DNA of 64,000 nt from Oleispirillum sp965228165 (GTDB taxonomy: Bacteria; Pseudomonadota; Alphaproteobacteria; Rhodospirillales; Rhodospirillaceae), in contig CBDDHB010000003.1 of NCBI GenBank assembly GCA_965228165.1, positions 1,798,001 to 1,862,000 of the forward strand. The letters are read 5' to 3'. Shown here in pieces: positions 1-8,780 of this stretch (positions are counted from its first letter, which is position 1; each line of letters starts with the position of its first letter). A model generated the notes under the pieces. The model saw only the letters and a program-made list of their open reading frames with translations. It was not told where the DNA came from and searched no databases. Both the position numbers and the translations under genes were made by a program.

Positions 1-1244
1 CCGCGCTCCTTCGCCAGTTCCACCGAGGCGGCATAGCAGCCGTCGCGCAGGGTTTCCATGATCCGCGCGGTCATCGCCTCGGCGTCTTCCGAGCCGTAGC
101 GCAGGCCGAGCATCTGCAACGCGGTGCCCAGGCCCATGATGCCGATGCCGGTGCGGCGCTTCGCCCGGGCCTCGGCGGCCTGTTCGGGCACCGGATAGGG
201 AGTGGCGTCGAGCACGTTGTCGAGGAAGCGCACCCCGATCGCCGCGACCGCGATCAGCCGCGCGAAGTCGAAGCGCGCGGTCTCGGCGAAGGGGTCCCGG
301 ACCAGCGCCGCCAGGTTGACGCACCCCAGGTTGCACGCGCCGTTGGGCGGCAGCGGCTGTTCGCCGCAGGGGTTGGTGCAGCGGATCGTCTCGGCATAGG
401 ACAGGTTGTTGGCGGCGTTCACCCGGTCGATGAAAATGACGCCGGGTTCGGCGGCGTCGTAGGTGGCGCGGACGATGCGGTCCCACAGGGCGCGGGCGGG
501 CATCCGGTCGTAGACGTACCACGGCCGGCCGTCCTTTTCCCGCACCGCGACGATGCGCGAGGCGTCGGCGGGCGGCACCGCGAATCCCAGGTCCCAGTCG
601 GCGTCGTCGTCCACCGCGCGCATCAGGGCGTCGCTGACCAGGATGCTGACGTTGAAGTTGCTCAACCGTCCCGGCTGCTGCTTCGCCGCGATGAAGTCGA
701 TCAGGTCGGGGTGGTCGTCGGCGAGCGTTCCCATCATCGCGCCGCGCCGGGTGCCGCCCGACATGATGGTGCCGCACATCGCCTGCCAGATTTCCATGAA
801 CGAGATCGGGCCGGAGGCGATGGAGCCGGTCTTTTCCACCAGCGCGCCCTTCGGCCGGATGGTCGAGAAATCGGTGCCGATGCCGCCGCCCTGCTGCATG
901 GTCAGGGCGGCGCGGGTGTTGGCGGCCATGATCCCCGCCATCGAATCCGGCACGACGTCGTTGACGAAGCAGTTGATCATCGTCACCTGCCGCCCGGTTC
1001 CCGCCCCGGCGAGGATGCGTCCGCCCGGGCACCACTCCATCGCGTCCATCGCGGCCTGGGCGAGGGGGGCGTGAATCGCGGCCTGGGGGTCGTTGGCGTA
1101 GACCCCGGCGCAGACCCGCGCGTGGGTGTCGGCGGGAGAGGCCTCGGCGGATTCGCCCGAGGCGGAGACGGCGCGGTACTTCTCGCGCCAGATCATCTCG
1201 GAAATCGCCTGGCGAAGGTCGCCGAAGGAGAAGGGGGAGGTCAT
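1..1244 (-). CDS. nrdJ: Adenosylcobalamin-dependent (class II) ribonucleotide reductase, 5' part only
   Basis: Reduces ribonucleotides to deoxyribonucleotides using adenosylcobalamin as radical source, so it needs no oxygen. The gene runs off the left edge; about 414 N-terminal residues are present. Recognisable stretches include the early CPGGRILAGAG, the QQGGGIGTDFS loop, a GTIMSGGTRRGAMM segment and the active-site CTNPCGEQPLPPNGACNLG block with its cysteine and the NPCGEQ signature. The start at 1244 is the only ATG before a long region without a usable start; no strong ribosome binding site precedes it. The 3' end, which usually carries the CXXC reductant tail, is outside the window. A PduO adenosyltransferase at 17.3 kb could supply the cofactor. 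Confidence 0.93.
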   Translation of the reverse strand, partial: MTSPFSFGDLRQAISEMIWREKYRAVSASGESAEASPADTHARVCAGVYANDPQAAIHAPLAQAAMDAMEWCPGGRILAGAGTGRQVTMINCFVNDVVPDSMAGIMAANTRAALTMQQGGGIGTDFSTIRPKGALVEKTGSIASGPISFMEIWQAMCGTIMSGGTRRGAMMGTLADDHPDLIDFIAAKQQPGRLSNFNVSILVSDALMRAVDDDADWDLGFAVPPADASRIVAVREKDGRPWYVYDRMPARALWDRIVRATYDAAEPGVIFIDRVNAANNLSYAETIRCTNPCGEQPLPPNGACNLGCVNLAALVRDPFAETARFDFARLIAVAAIGVRFLDNVLDATPYPVPEQAAEARAKRRTGIGIMGLGTALQMLGLRYGSEDAEAMTARIMETLRDGCYAASVELAKER

Positions 1245-1323
1245 GGCGGAAGCGGCTCCGGCTATGGGGCGCGGGAAGGGGAGGGGGATGAGGAAACCCG
1301 AACCGAGAACTTCTAAAGACGAG

Positions 1324-1332
1324 TTGTCCACA
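1324..1332 (+). promoter_or_regulatory. DnaA-box-like site (one mismatch)
   Basis: TTGTCCACA, one base from the DnaA consensus TTATCCACA. It lies 80 bases upstream of the nrdJ start, between the gene and the AT-rich patch. Function is inferred from sequence only. Confidence 0.4.
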
Positions 1333-1643
1333 GGTCCAGGAGGAAATGGAACGCCTTGGAATTCCAGGGCTGTTTGCTCGGCGTGGCGGGGCGGCGGCGG
1401 GCCGGAGGCGGCTCCCGATTCGCCCGGGGATTTTTCGCCGTCTTCCCTCTGCCTAGATAACCTATTACGAATATTGAATATTTGGCGATCCGGAAAAGCC
1501 GTAACCAGGGGTTGATGGGGTCTTCCTCGGCGCACCACGTGCAGGTGCGCGGGGCGAGTCCTGGCCGTCGCGTCAAGCCGACGAATCCGTCCCGCGCCGC
1601 CGGGGTTCGGGATTCTCGGATGAACGGATTTCCGTCCACAGAG

Positions 1644-1652
1644 TTATCCACA
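1644..1652 (+). promoter_or_regulatory. DnaA box, perfect consensus
   Basis: TTATCCACA matches the DnaA consensus exactly and is preceded by a second GTCCACA half-match at 1634-1640. It sits just past the plsC stop codon and about 400 bases upstream of nrdJ. DnaA control of ribonucleotide reductase genes is known for E. coli nrdAB; whether it applies here is inference. Confidence 0.45.
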
Positions 1653-1662
1653 AGGGCTCCGG

Positions 1663-2394
1663 TCAGGCGTCGAGGAAGGCCTTGCGGCCTTCCGCCTCCA
1701 GGGCGCGGGTGGCCATTTCGATGCGGCTTTGCAGTTCGTTGAGGAAGACCCGGCGGTCGAGGCCCTTGGGCATCGGCGGCAGGAATTCGACGACCACCTT
1801 GCCCGACCGCTTGAAAAAGGCGTTGCGGCCCCAGAACAGGCCGGAATTGAGCGCCACCGGCACCACCGTCGCCTCGACCGAGGCGGCGAGCAGGGCGAGC
1901 CCCGGCATGTAGCGGCCCGAGGCTCCGGGGGCGGTGCGGGTGCCCTCGGGAAAGATCACGATCTGCCGCCCGGCGGCCAGGGTGGCGCGCGCCTTGTCCA
2001 GCAGCATGTGCATCGACTTCACGCCTTCCGAGCGGTCGAGCGCGATCATTTCGGTCTTGCGCATGTGCCAGCCGACGAAGGGGATGGAGAGGAGTTCCTT
2101 CTTCAGCACATAGACCGCGTCGGGCAGGATGCTGTCGAAAAAGAAGGTGTCCCACGCCGACTGGTGCTTCACCGCCAGGATCACCGGACCCTTGGGCAGG
2201 TTCTCCAGGCCCCGCGCCTCGTGGCGGATGCCCGCGATCCAGCGCGCGAGGAAGACGATGCCGCCGGTCCACAGGCGCTTGCCCTCGACCATGAAGGGGC
2301 GGGGCAGCGGCAGAACCAGCACCAGAAGCACCGACACCGCCAGGGTCCAGGCGACATAGGCGACATTGAACAGGGTCGAACGGATCAGGGTCAC
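1663..2394 (-). CDS. plsC: 1-acyl-sn-glycerol-3-phosphate acyltransferase
   Basis: Transfers an acyl chain to lysophosphatidic acid to make phosphatidic acid, the second acylation of phospholipid synthesis, at the inner face of the cytoplasmic membrane. The 243-residue protein has an N-terminal hydrophobic anchor (about residues 7-30), the acyltransferase HXXXXD motif in KHQSAWD, and the substrate-binding FPEGTR block. The start is GTG, directly abutting the TAA stop of the upstream DUF218 gene, which implies translational coupling. It is last in the minus-strand operon ftsE-ftsX-DUF218-plsC. Length is normal for the family. Confidence 0.93.
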   Translation of the reverse strand: MTLIRSTLFNVAYVAWTLAVSVLLVLVLPLPRPFMVEGKRLWTGGIVFLARWIAGIRHEARGLENLPKGPVILAVKHQSAWDTFFFDSILPDAVYVLKKELLSIPFVGWHMRKTEMIALDRSEGVKSMHMLLDKARATLAAGRQIVIFPEGTRTAPGASGRYMPGLALLAASVEATVVPVALNSGLFWGRNAFFKRSGKVVVEFLPPMPKGLDRRVFLNELQSRIEMATRALEAEGRKAFLDA

Positions 2395-3003
2395 TTATGA
2401 AAATTCCTCGGTGGTCATGCCCATCATCTGCGCCAGACTGGCGATCAGGAATTTGCTGTATTCCCGGGTCATCAGCAACAGGGTTCCGGGGTATTTCCAC
2501 CACTGTCCCTGTTTCACCGCGTCGGGGAACACCGGATGGGGCAGGATGCGCACGCCGGGCATGACGCGCTGGAATTCCAGCAGGCTGCGCTTCATGTGAT
2601 AGGCGGCGGTGACCAGCCGGATCGAATGGATGCCTTCCTCGCGGCACCAGTCGGCGGTTTCGCGGGCGTTTCGCGCGGTGCTGGTCGCCTTGTGGCCCAG
2701 GGCGACGCGCGGGCGCAGGTCCGCCGGGTAGTCGCCCAGCCCCAGCTGTTCGAGCAGGCGGTCGGTGGAAATCCCCTCGGCGACGCCAGAGATGAAAAGG
2801 CGGCTGGCGTAATCCTCGCGCAGCAGCTTGAGGCCGGTGGCCAGCCGGTCGCTGCCGCCGGTCAGGACGACGATGGCGTCGGCGCGGGTGCGGTCGGCGG
2901 AGACGTCGGCGGGCAGGGTGGCGACGAAGCGCGCCAAGCCGATCGTCCAGACCAGGACGGCGATGCCGAAGGCGACGAGAAGGGTGTTGAACAGGCGTCT
3001 CAT
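2395..3003 (-). CDS. DUF218 (YdcF/SanA/ElyC-like) membrane-anchored protein
   Basis: A 202-residue protein with one N-terminal membrane segment (about residues 5-28) followed by a DUF218 domain: DAIVVLTGG near residue 43, an SGVAEG segment and the TARNARETADW block typical of this fold. Members such as ElyC and SanA affect envelope or peptidoglycan integrity, but no biochemical reaction is established for this one. Its start overlaps the ftsX stop by four bases (ATGA type), and plsC follows with no gap. The position between ftsX and plsC suggests an envelope role; this is inference. Confidence 0.85.
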   Translation of the reverse strand: MRRLFNTLLVAFGIAVLVWTIGLARFVATLPADVSADRTRADAIVVLTGGSDRLATGLKLLREDYASRLFISGVAEGISTDRLLEQLGLGDYPADLRPRVALGHKATSTARNARETADWCREEGIHSIRLVTAAYHMKRSLLEFQRVMPGVRILPHPVFPDAVKQGQWWKYPGTLLLMTREYSKFLIASLAQMMGMTTEEFS

Positions 3004-3899
3004 AGCATCCGCGACAGGGCTTTAAGGACGGTCAGGAAGGCCGCCGCCATGGTCAGCAGGGCGGCGGCGACGGGCACCGCCACCAGCACCGCCCAGTGGG
3101 CGGAGGAGAATCCGACCTCGGCGAGAAGGCCGCCTTCCAGGGTTTTCGCCATGTTGCCCAGACCGAGGAGCACCGGCACGGCGAGTCCGAAGCCGATCGC
3201 CGCGCCTTGCGCACCCAGACCCAGGGCGCGCAGGGCGTATTGGCGGGCGATGTAGGTGTCGCGCGCTCCCACCAGGTGCAGGATCTCGATGCTCTGACGA
3301 TGGATCGCCATGCCGGCGCGGGTGGCGAAGATCACCGCGAAGGCGGCGGCCAGGGTGACCATCGCCATCACCGCCTTGGCCAGCATCTCCAGGCCGTCGG
3401 CCAGACGGATCACCCGCGACAGCCAGACCCGGTGATCGTCCACCGAGGCGCCCTTGACCTCCGCCTTCAGGCGGTCGGACAGCCTGGCGAGATCGGGGGG
3501 CTGGGCGTCGCTGATCACCACGTCGATCAGAAGCGGCAGCGGCAGATCGGCGATCAGGTCGGTGTTGCCGAGCCAGGGTTCGATCAACGCCGCCAGTTCC
3601 TCGGGCGAAAGGGGGCGCACCCGGATCACCCCGGGGGTTTCCTCCAGGATGCGCACCGTCTTGTCGATGCGGGCGGAGGTGGCCTTGGAGCGCGGATCGG
3701 GGTCGGCGGGGATCACCTGCACCGTCAGGGTGCCCTTGATGTCGCGGTTCCAGCGCGCCAGCAGGTTGTCCAGCACCAGCGCGCCGGACAGCGCCAGGGT
3801 GGCGAGGAACACCATCATCGCGATCATCGCGGGCAGGAACGCGGCGGCGGCGTCGTGATGGAAGGGCAGATCGGCGCGACGGCGGAAGAGGCTCATCAC
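3000..3899 (-). CDS. ftsX: Cell division protein FtsX (permease-like)
   Basis: Membrane partner of FtsE in the divisome; the complex uses ATP hydrolysis in the cytoplasm to control peptidoglycan hydrolases in the periplasm. The 299-residue product has the FtsX topology: a first membrane helix at about residues 24-45, a periplasmic domain of about 110 residues, then three membrane helices in the C-terminal half, including one at about residues 165-190. Start and stop overlap the neighbours by four bases on both sides, so it is translated together with ftsE and the DUF218 gene. Intact. Confidence 0.93.
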   Translation of the reverse strand: MMSLFRRRADLPFHHDAAAAFLPAMIAMMVFLATLALSGALVLDNLLARWNRDIKGTLTVQVIPADPDPRSKATSARIDKTVRILEETPGVIRVRPLSPEELAALIEPWLGNTDLIADLPLPLLIDVVISDAQPPDLARLSDRLKAEVKGASVDDHRVWLSRVIRLADGLEMLAKAVMAMVTLAAAFAVIFATRAGMAIHRQSIEILHLVGARDTYIARQYALRALGLGAQGAAIGFGLAVPVLLGLGNMAKTLEGGLLAEVGFSSAHWAVLVAVPVAAALLTMAAAFLTVLKALSRML

Positions 3900-4639
3900 T
3901 CGGCCCCTTCCGTTTCCGGCCAGACTCCGGCCTCGAAGCGTTCTATCCCGCCGTCCGCGAGGTGCAGGCGGGGGAATCCGAAGCGGCGGATCAGGGGCTC
4001 GTTGTGGGTGGCGATGACCACCGTGGTGCCCAGGCGGTTGAGTTCAATGAACAGGTGCATCAGGCGCTGCGCGATGCGGTCGTCGACGTTGCCGGTGGGT
4101 TCGTCGGCGAGCAGCAGGTCGGGGCGGTTGATCACCGCGCGGGCGATGGCGATGCGCTGCTTTTCGCCGCCGGAGAGGAAGGGCGGCTTGACCTTGAGGG
4201 CCTCGCCCAGGCCGACCCAGTGCAGCAGTTCGGGGACGTGGCGGGCGATTTCGGATTCGCGGACCCCGGCGACGCGCAGCGGCAGCGCCACGTTGTCCAG
4301 GGTGGAGAGGTGGTCGAGCAGACGGAAATCCTGGAAGACCACGCCGATGCGCCGCCGGATGCGGGGCAGCATGGCGTGCGACATGCGGGTGGCGTCGATG
4401 CCGAACATTTCGATGCGGCCGCGGGTCGGGCGGCGCGCCAGGTACATCAGACTCAACAGCGAGGACTTGCCCGCGCCGGAATCGCCGGTCAGGAAGTGGA
4501 ACGATCCCGCGGTCAGCGACAGGGTGATGTCGCGCAGGACTTCCCCGCCCTGGCCATAGCTCAGGCCGACGTTGTCGAAGCGCAGGATCGGCGCGTCGGT
4601 TCGGGGGGAACGCTGGGCGGTAAGACGGTCGCTTCTCAT
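3896..4639 (-). CDS. ftsE: Cell division ATP-binding protein FtsE
   Basis: ABC-type ATPase that pairs with FtsX at the division site. The Walker A motif GDSGAGKSS, the signature LSGGEKQR and the Walker B LLLADEP are all intact, followed by the H-loop in IATHNEP. ATG at 4639 is chosen; a GTG nine bases upstream is in frame and cannot be excluded. The N-terminus is about 20 residues longer than E. coli FtsE. First gene of the operon ftsE-ftsX-DUF218-plsC. It is divergent from the zinc-ribbon gene, with about 140 bases between the two starts. Confidence 0.94.
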   Translation of the reverse strand: MRSDRLTAQRSPRTDAPILRFDNVGLSYGQGGEVLRDITLSLTAGSFHFLTGDSGAGKSSLLSLMYLARRPTRGRIEMFGIDATRMSHAMLPRIRRRIGVVFQDFRLLDHLSTLDNVALPLRVAGVRESEIARHVPELLHWVGLGEALKVKPPFLSGGEKQRIAIARAVINRPDLLLADEPTGNVDDRIAQRLMHLFIELNRLGTTVVIATHNEPLIRRFGFPRLHLADGGIERFEAGVWPETEGAE

Positions 4640-4706
4640 GGCGCCCACAATGGCACGCGGCGGGGGTCAGGTCCAGACCCGGAGGGCCCCGTTCGCGTGG
4701 GAGTGC

Positions 4707-4735
4707 TTGAGTTCCGGGCCGCTCTCCCATATAAG
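4707..4735 (+). promoter_or_regulatory. Predicted sigma-70 type promoter of the zinc-ribbon gene
   Basis: A -35 element TTGAGT at 4707-4712 and a -10 element TATAAG at 4730-4735 are separated by exactly 17 bases. They lie 45 bases upstream of the ATG at 4780, in the gap divergent from ftsE. Prediction from sequence only. Confidence 0.6.
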
Positions 4736-4779
4736 TGAAAAACCATTGTCCGGCCAATTGCTAAAGAAGGTCTGGCGGC

Positions 4780-5844
4780 ATGATCATCTCCTGCCCCGAG
4801 TGCGCGACCAAGTTCTCGATCGCCGATGCGGTCCTGGGTGAGCGCGGGCGCAAGGTTCGTTGCTTCAAGTGCGGCCACACCTGGCATCAGATGCCGGAAG
4901 GTTCCGCGCCCGCCGGTCCGCCGCCTCTGGCGGTCGAGCCGATGGCGGTGGAGGCCCCGCCGCCGCCCCGCCGTCCGGCCCAGCCGCCCCTGATGCCGCC
5001 CACCGCGACGGTTGGCGCCTCCCCGGTTCCCTTGGAATCCGAACCCACCGTCGCCGCCGTCCGCGCGCCGATGGCGGCGACGGATGCGGGAACCCCGCCG
5101 ATGGACAGCGATCTGTCGGCGGCGACGCGCGCCAAGCCCGGCGACGACTTCGAGATTCCCAATATCGCGCCGCCCGACGATCCCTCGGCGATCGCCGCGT
5201 CGCAAAGCGCCGACGACGCCGAGACCACCAACACCGTCGATGTCGATGCGCTGCTCAACAGCAGCCCCGAGGACATTCCCAAGGTCTTCGCCAAGCGAAT
5301 CCGGGTCGAGGAAAAGAAAAGCCCGGTCGGGACGATCGTCTTCGTCGTCCTGCTGTTGGCGACGACCGCCGCCGCCCTGTGGTTCGGGCGGATGCAGATC
5401 GTCGAACGCTTCCCCGCCGTGGCGCCCGCCTACAAGGCGCTGGGCCTGCCGATCGAACTGTTGGGCGACGGCCTGGAATTTCGCGGCGTGACCTCGGAAA
5501 TGGTCAAGGAGGGCAAGACCTCGGTGCTGCTGGTGCGGGGGGTGATCGCCAACGTGGTGGCCGAGGACCGGCCGGTGCCGCTGCTCCGACTGGTGCTTCT
5601 CGACACCGGCGGCGGGGTGATCCAGGAGTCTTTCGCCAAGCCGCGCAAGGACACCCTTTCCGGCGGCGCGCAGATCGGCTTCCAGGTGCGGATGGAGGAT
5701 CCCTCGGCGGCGGCGGTGCGCTACGAGGTCACCTTCGCCGAGGCTCCGGCCAAGGCCTCCGCCGCGCGGGAGGCTCCCGCCGCCGACAAGCCCGCGGTTC
5801 CGCCCGCGGCGCCCGCCGCGCCCGCCGAAGGGGCGAAACCGTAA
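4780..5844 (+). CDS. MJ0042 zinc-ribbon / DUF3426 membrane protein
   Basis: A 354-residue protein of unknown function. The N-terminus is an MJ0042-type zinc ribbon with cysteine pairs at residues 5/8 and 28/31. A long proline- and alanine-rich linker follows to about residue 170, then one membrane helix at about 183-203 and a C-terminal DUF3426 domain (about 215-330) predicted to lie outside the cytoplasm. The tail is rich in A and P. It is divergent from ftsE, an arrangement I associate with alphaproteobacteria, so a link to division or envelope sensing is possible but unproven. A strong terminator follows immediately. Confidence 0.82.
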   Translation: MIISCPECATKFSIADAVLGERGRKVRCFKCGHTWHQMPEGSAPAGPPPLAVEPMAVEAPPPPRRPAQPPLMPPTATVGASPVPLESEPTVAAVRAPMAATDAGTPPMDSDLSAATRAKPGDDFEIPNIAPPDDPSAIAASQSADDAETTNTVDVDALLNSSPEDIPKVFAKRIRVEEKKSPVGTIVFVVLLLATTAAALWFGRMQIVERFPAVAPAYKALGLPIELLGDGLEFRGVTSEMVKEGKTSVLLVRGVIANVVAEDRPVPLLRLVLLDTGGGVIQESFAKPRKDTLSGGAQIGFQVRMEDPSAAAVRYEVTFAEAPAKASAAREAPAADKPAVPPAAPAAPAEGAKP

Positions 5845-5851
5845 AAGAACA

Positions 5852-5881
5852 GGGGCGCCCGGCGGCGCCCCTTCCTTTTTT
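5852..5881 (+). terminator. Intrinsic terminator after the zinc-ribbon gene
   Basis: Perfect eight-base stem GGGGCGCC / GGCGCCCC (5852-5859 and 5864-5871) with a CGGC loop, then TTCCTTTTTT. It lies seven bases past the stop codon and overlaps the end of the convergent lysA by two bases. Confidence 0.88.
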
Positions 5882-7148
5882 AGAGCCAGTTGGGCAGGGT
5901 TTCCAGGGCCGCCATTTCGTCGTAGTCGAGGCGGCGGCGGGTGACGCACGATGTGTCGCCCCTGACCAGGACCTCGGGGGCGAGGGGCCGTCCGTTGTAG
6001 GTGGACGACATCACCGCGCCGTAGGCTCCGGCGGAGCCGAAGGCGATCAGGTCGCCCGCCTTCAGGGGCGGCAGGGCCATGTCGCGGCCGAAGGTGTCGC
6101 CGGTCTCGCAGATCGGGCCGACCACGTCCACCGCCACCGGCAGCGCGCCGGGCGCGGGTTCGGCGACCGGGATCACCTCGTGGTGGGCGCTGTACATCGA
6201 AGGCCGGATCAGGTCGTTCATCGCCGCGTCGACGATGACGAAGGTCTTGGTTCCGGTTTCCTTGACGTAAATCACGCGGGAGACCAGCACCCCGGCGTTG
6301 CCGACCAGCATCCGCCCCGGCTCGAACACCAGCTCGCAGCCGAGGTCGCCCACCGCGTCGCGCGCCATCGCCGCATAGGCGGTGGGCGACGGCGGCTCTT
6401 CGTCCGGGGCGTAGGGGATGCCCAGGCCGCCGCCCAGGTCGAGGTGGCCGACCGGAACGCCGTCCTCGCGCAGTTGGGCGACCAGGCCGCGCAGCTTGGC
6501 GAAGGCGGCGGCGAAGGGGGCCAGGTCGGTGAGCTGCGAGCCGATGTGCACCGCGACGCCCCGGAAGTCGATGCCCGGCAGGTCGTGGGCGTGGCGGCAG
6601 ACCGCCGGGGCGGAGGCCCAGGCGATGCCGAACTTGTGTTCCGCGCCGCCGGTGGAAATCTTGGCGTGGGTGTGGGCGTCGATGTCGGGGTTGACCCGCA
6701 CCGCCACCGGCGCGGTCTTGCCCAGGCGGACCGCCAGGGCGTTCAGGGCCTCCAGCTCGGGCAGGGATTCGACGTTGATCTGGCGGATGCCGGAAACCAG
6801 GGCGAAGGCGAGTTCGCGTTCGGTCTTGCCGACCCCGGAAAAGACGATCCTGTCCGGCGGCACCCCGGCGCGCAGGGCGAGGCGGAGTTCGCCCTCGCTG
6901 ACCACGTCGGCGCCGCAGCCGCGCGCCGCCAGGGTCTTGACCACCGCCAGACTGGCGTTGGACTTGACCGCGAAGCAGACGGTGGCGGCCAGACCGGCCT
7001 CCGCCAGGGCGGCGGCGAAGACGTCGTAGTGACGGGCCAGGGTGGCGGTGGAATAGCAATAGAACGGCGTGCCGACCTCGGCGGCGATGTCGGCGAGACG
7101 CCGTTCCTCGACGCACAGCTGGCCTTTGCGGTACTGGAAATGGTTCAT
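5880..7148 (-). CDS. lysA: Diaminopimelate decarboxylase
   Basis: PLP enzyme that decarboxylates meso-diaminopimelate to L-lysine, the last step of lysine synthesis. The 422-residue product has the PLP lysine in FAVKSN (K62), the HIGSQ motif of the alanine-racemase-like barrel, a GGGLGIPY phosphate-binding segment and a late CETGDTF block that contributes the active-site cysteine. The length matches the family. It lies downstream of argH and lptM on the minus strand, with only 15 bases between the lptM stop and its ATG, so co-transcription is likely. Confidence 0.95.
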   Translation of the reverse strand: MNHFQYRKGQLCVEERRLADIAAEVGTPFYCYSTATLARHYDVFAAALAEAGLAATVCFAVKSNASLAVVKTLAARGCGADVVSEGELRLALRAGVPPDRIVFSGVGKTERELAFALVSGIRQINVESLPELEALNALAVRLGKTAPVAVRVNPDIDAHTHAKISTGGAEHKFGIAWASAPAVCRHAHDLPGIDFRGVAVHIGSQLTDLAPFAAAFAKLRGLVAQLREDGVPVGHLDLGGGLGIPYAPDEEPPSPTAYAAMARDAVGDLGCELVFEPGRMLVGNAGVLVSRVIYVKETGTKTFVIVDAAMNDLIRPSMYSAHHEVIPVAEPAPGALPVAVDVVGPICETGDTFGRDMALPPLKAGDLIAFGSAGAYGAVMSSTYNGRPLAPEVLVRGDTSCVTRRRLDYDEMAALETLPNWL

Positions 7149-7163
7149 GTCGCGGAATCCCGG

Positions 7164-7295
7164 TCAGCGTGTCGGATAGGTGGAGGGATGGTTGCCGCCC
7201 GGCACGTCCTCCGGCGGGCCCTTCTTGCCGCAGGCGGCAAGCGACAGGGAGGCGGCGACCAGGGCGACGAGCAGCAGAAGCGAAGTGCGGCGCAT
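7164..7295 (-). CDS. lptM: LptM-like small lipoprotein
   Basis: A 43-residue lipoprotein between argH and lysA. It starts with MRRTSLLLL, has a hydrophobic signal segment and a lipobox ending in LAAC (cysteine 22), directly followed by GKKGPPEDVPGG. The CGKKGPP signature and position beside lysA are typical of the LptM (YifL) family, which in E. coli helps assemble the LptD lipopolysaccharide translocon. Function is transferred from that family. Confidence 0.85.
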   Translation of the reverse strand: MRRTSLLLLVALVAASLSLAACGKKGPPEDVPGGNHPSTYPTR

Positions 7296-7306
7296 GGCGA
7301 TCTTCC

Positions 7307-8713
7307 TTACAGGCCGAAGCGGCGGCGCGCCTCGGCGCATTGCAGGCGCACCTGGGCGGGGGCGGTGCCGCCGAAGCTGACCCGGCTGGCCGCCGAGCTT
7401 TCGACGGTGAGCACCGAATAGACGTCGTCGCCGATGCGCGGTTCCACCGCCCGCATCTCGGCCAGCGGCAGGTCGATCAGGTCGCAGCCCTTCGCCTCCG
7501 CCGCCTTGACCAGGGCGCCGGTGACGTGGTGCGCCTCGCGGAAGGGCATCCCCAGCACCCGCACCAGCCAGTCGGCCAAGTCGGTGGCGGTGGCGAAGGC
7601 CTTGCCCGCCGCCGCCTGGCAGGCCGCGCGATCGACCGTCAGCTCGGCGATCATGCCGGTCATCGCGGCGAGGCACAGGGCCAGGGTGTCGAAGGCCTCG
7701 AAGGTGGGTTCCTTGTCGTCCTGCATGTCCTTGGAATAGGCGAGCGGCAACCCCTTCATCACGATCAGAAGCGCGTTCAGGTCGGCGATCAGGCGTCCGG
7801 CCTTGGCGCGGCACAGTTCCGCCGCGTCGGGGTTGCGCTTCTGCGGCATGATCGAGCTGCCGGTGGAAAAGGAATCCGGCAGCCGCACGAAGGCGAACTG
7901 GGCGGAGGTCCAGATCACCAGTTCCTCGGCCAGACGCGACAGATGCACCCCGGCGATGGCGATGGCGGCCAGAGCCTCCAGCGCGAAATCGCGGTCGGAG
8001 ACCGAATCCAGGGAATTTCGGGTCGGCGCGGCGAAGCCCAGGGCGGCGGCGGTCATCGCGCGGTCGATCGGGAACGAGGTTCCGGCCAGCGCCGCCGCCC
8101 CCAGCGGGCATTCGTCGGCGCGGGCGCGGGCGTCGGCGACGCGGCCGCGATCCCGCCCGAACATCTCGACATAGGCCAGCATGTGGTGGCCGAAGGTGAC
8201 CGGCTGCGCCGTCTGCAAATGGGTGAAGCCGGGCATCACCGCGTCGGCGTGCGCCTCCGCCTGCGACAGCAGGGCGGCCTGCAAGGCCTTCAGCCCGGCG
8301 TCGGCGGCGGTGAGCGCGTCGCGCACCCACAGCTTGAAGTCGGTGGCCACCTGGTCGTTGCGCGACCGCGCGGTGTGCAGCCGTCCGGCCGGCTCGCCGA
8401 TCAGTTCCTTCAGGCGCGCCTCGACGTTCATGTGAATGTCTTCAAAGGCGACGCGGAAGAGGAAGGTTCCGGCCTCGATCTCGGCCAGCGCCGCGTCCAA
8501 ACCGGAAGTGATGGCGTTTGCGTCGGCTTCGGATATGATGCCGCACGCCGCCAGCATCGCGCAGTGGGCCTTCGATCCGGCGATGTCCTGGCGGTAGAGA
8601 CGCTTGTCGAAGCCGATCGAGGCGTTGATCTCCTGCATCACGGCGGCGGGGCCGGACGCGAAGCGTCCCCCCCAGATGCTGCTGGGGGATTGAGGGTCGG
8701 CGGTCTGGCTCAT
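7307..8713 (-). CDS. argH: Argininosuccinate lyase
   Basis: Cleaves argininosuccinate to arginine and fumarate, the last step of arginine synthesis. With the ATG at 8713 the protein is 468 residues, the usual size. It has the superfamily signature GSSIMPQKRNPD in its middle third, and a typical N-terminus entering at IWGGRF. An in-frame ATG at 8728 would add five residues and is also possible; the much longer upstream open frame overlaps tlpA and is not used. It is divergent from tlpA and leads an argH-lptM-lysA string. Confidence 0.95.
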   Translation of the reverse strand: MSQTADPQSPSSIWGGRFASGPAAVMQEINASIGFDKRLYRQDIAGSKAHCAMLAACGIISEADANAITSGLDAALAEIEAGTFLFRVAFEDIHMNVEARLKELIGEPAGRLHTARSRNDQVATDFKLWVRDALTAADAGLKALQAALLSQAEAHADAVMPGFTHLQTAQPVTFGHHMLAYVEMFGRDRGRVADARARADECPLGAAALAGTSFPIDRAMTAAALGFAAPTRNSLDSVSDRDFALEALAAIAIAGVHLSRLAEELVIWTSAQFAFVRLPDSFSTGSSIMPQKRNPDAAELCRAKAGRLIADLNALLIVMKGLPLAYSKDMQDDKEPTFEAFDTLALCLAAMTGMIAELTVDRAACQAAAGKAFATATDLADWLVRVLGMPFREAHHVTGALVKAAEAKGCDLIDLPLAEMRAVEPRIGDDVYSVLTVESSAASRVSFGGTAPAQVRLQCAEARRRFGL

Positions 8714-8780
8714 GGGCGTCTCATTCATCGGCAATACTCTACGGCCGGGCGGCGCCCGGCGACACGAAGGATGGGGAACG

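Larger units (their letters stand above)
1245..1662. other. Intergenic region upstream of nrdJ with DnaA-box-like sites
   Basis: This 418-base gap holds no convincing gene. It contains the nrdJ promoter region on the minus strand, an AT-rich patch around 1455-1490 that is conspicuous in this GC-rich genome, and two sites resembling the DnaA box at 1324-1332 and 1644-1652. I looked for a cobalamin riboswitch B12 box and for an NrdR box and saw neither convincingly. Confidence 0.6.

Noticed and set aside
1245..1662. Cobalamin riboswitch or NrdR box upstream of nrdJ
   Set aside because: No B12 box and no palindromic NrdR motif could be found on reading the minus strand.
4636..7421. Very long open frames antisense to lysA, argH, the zinc-ribbon gene and others
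   Set aside because: They are arginine/glycine/histidine-rich shadows caused by high GC and overlap genes with clear family motifs.
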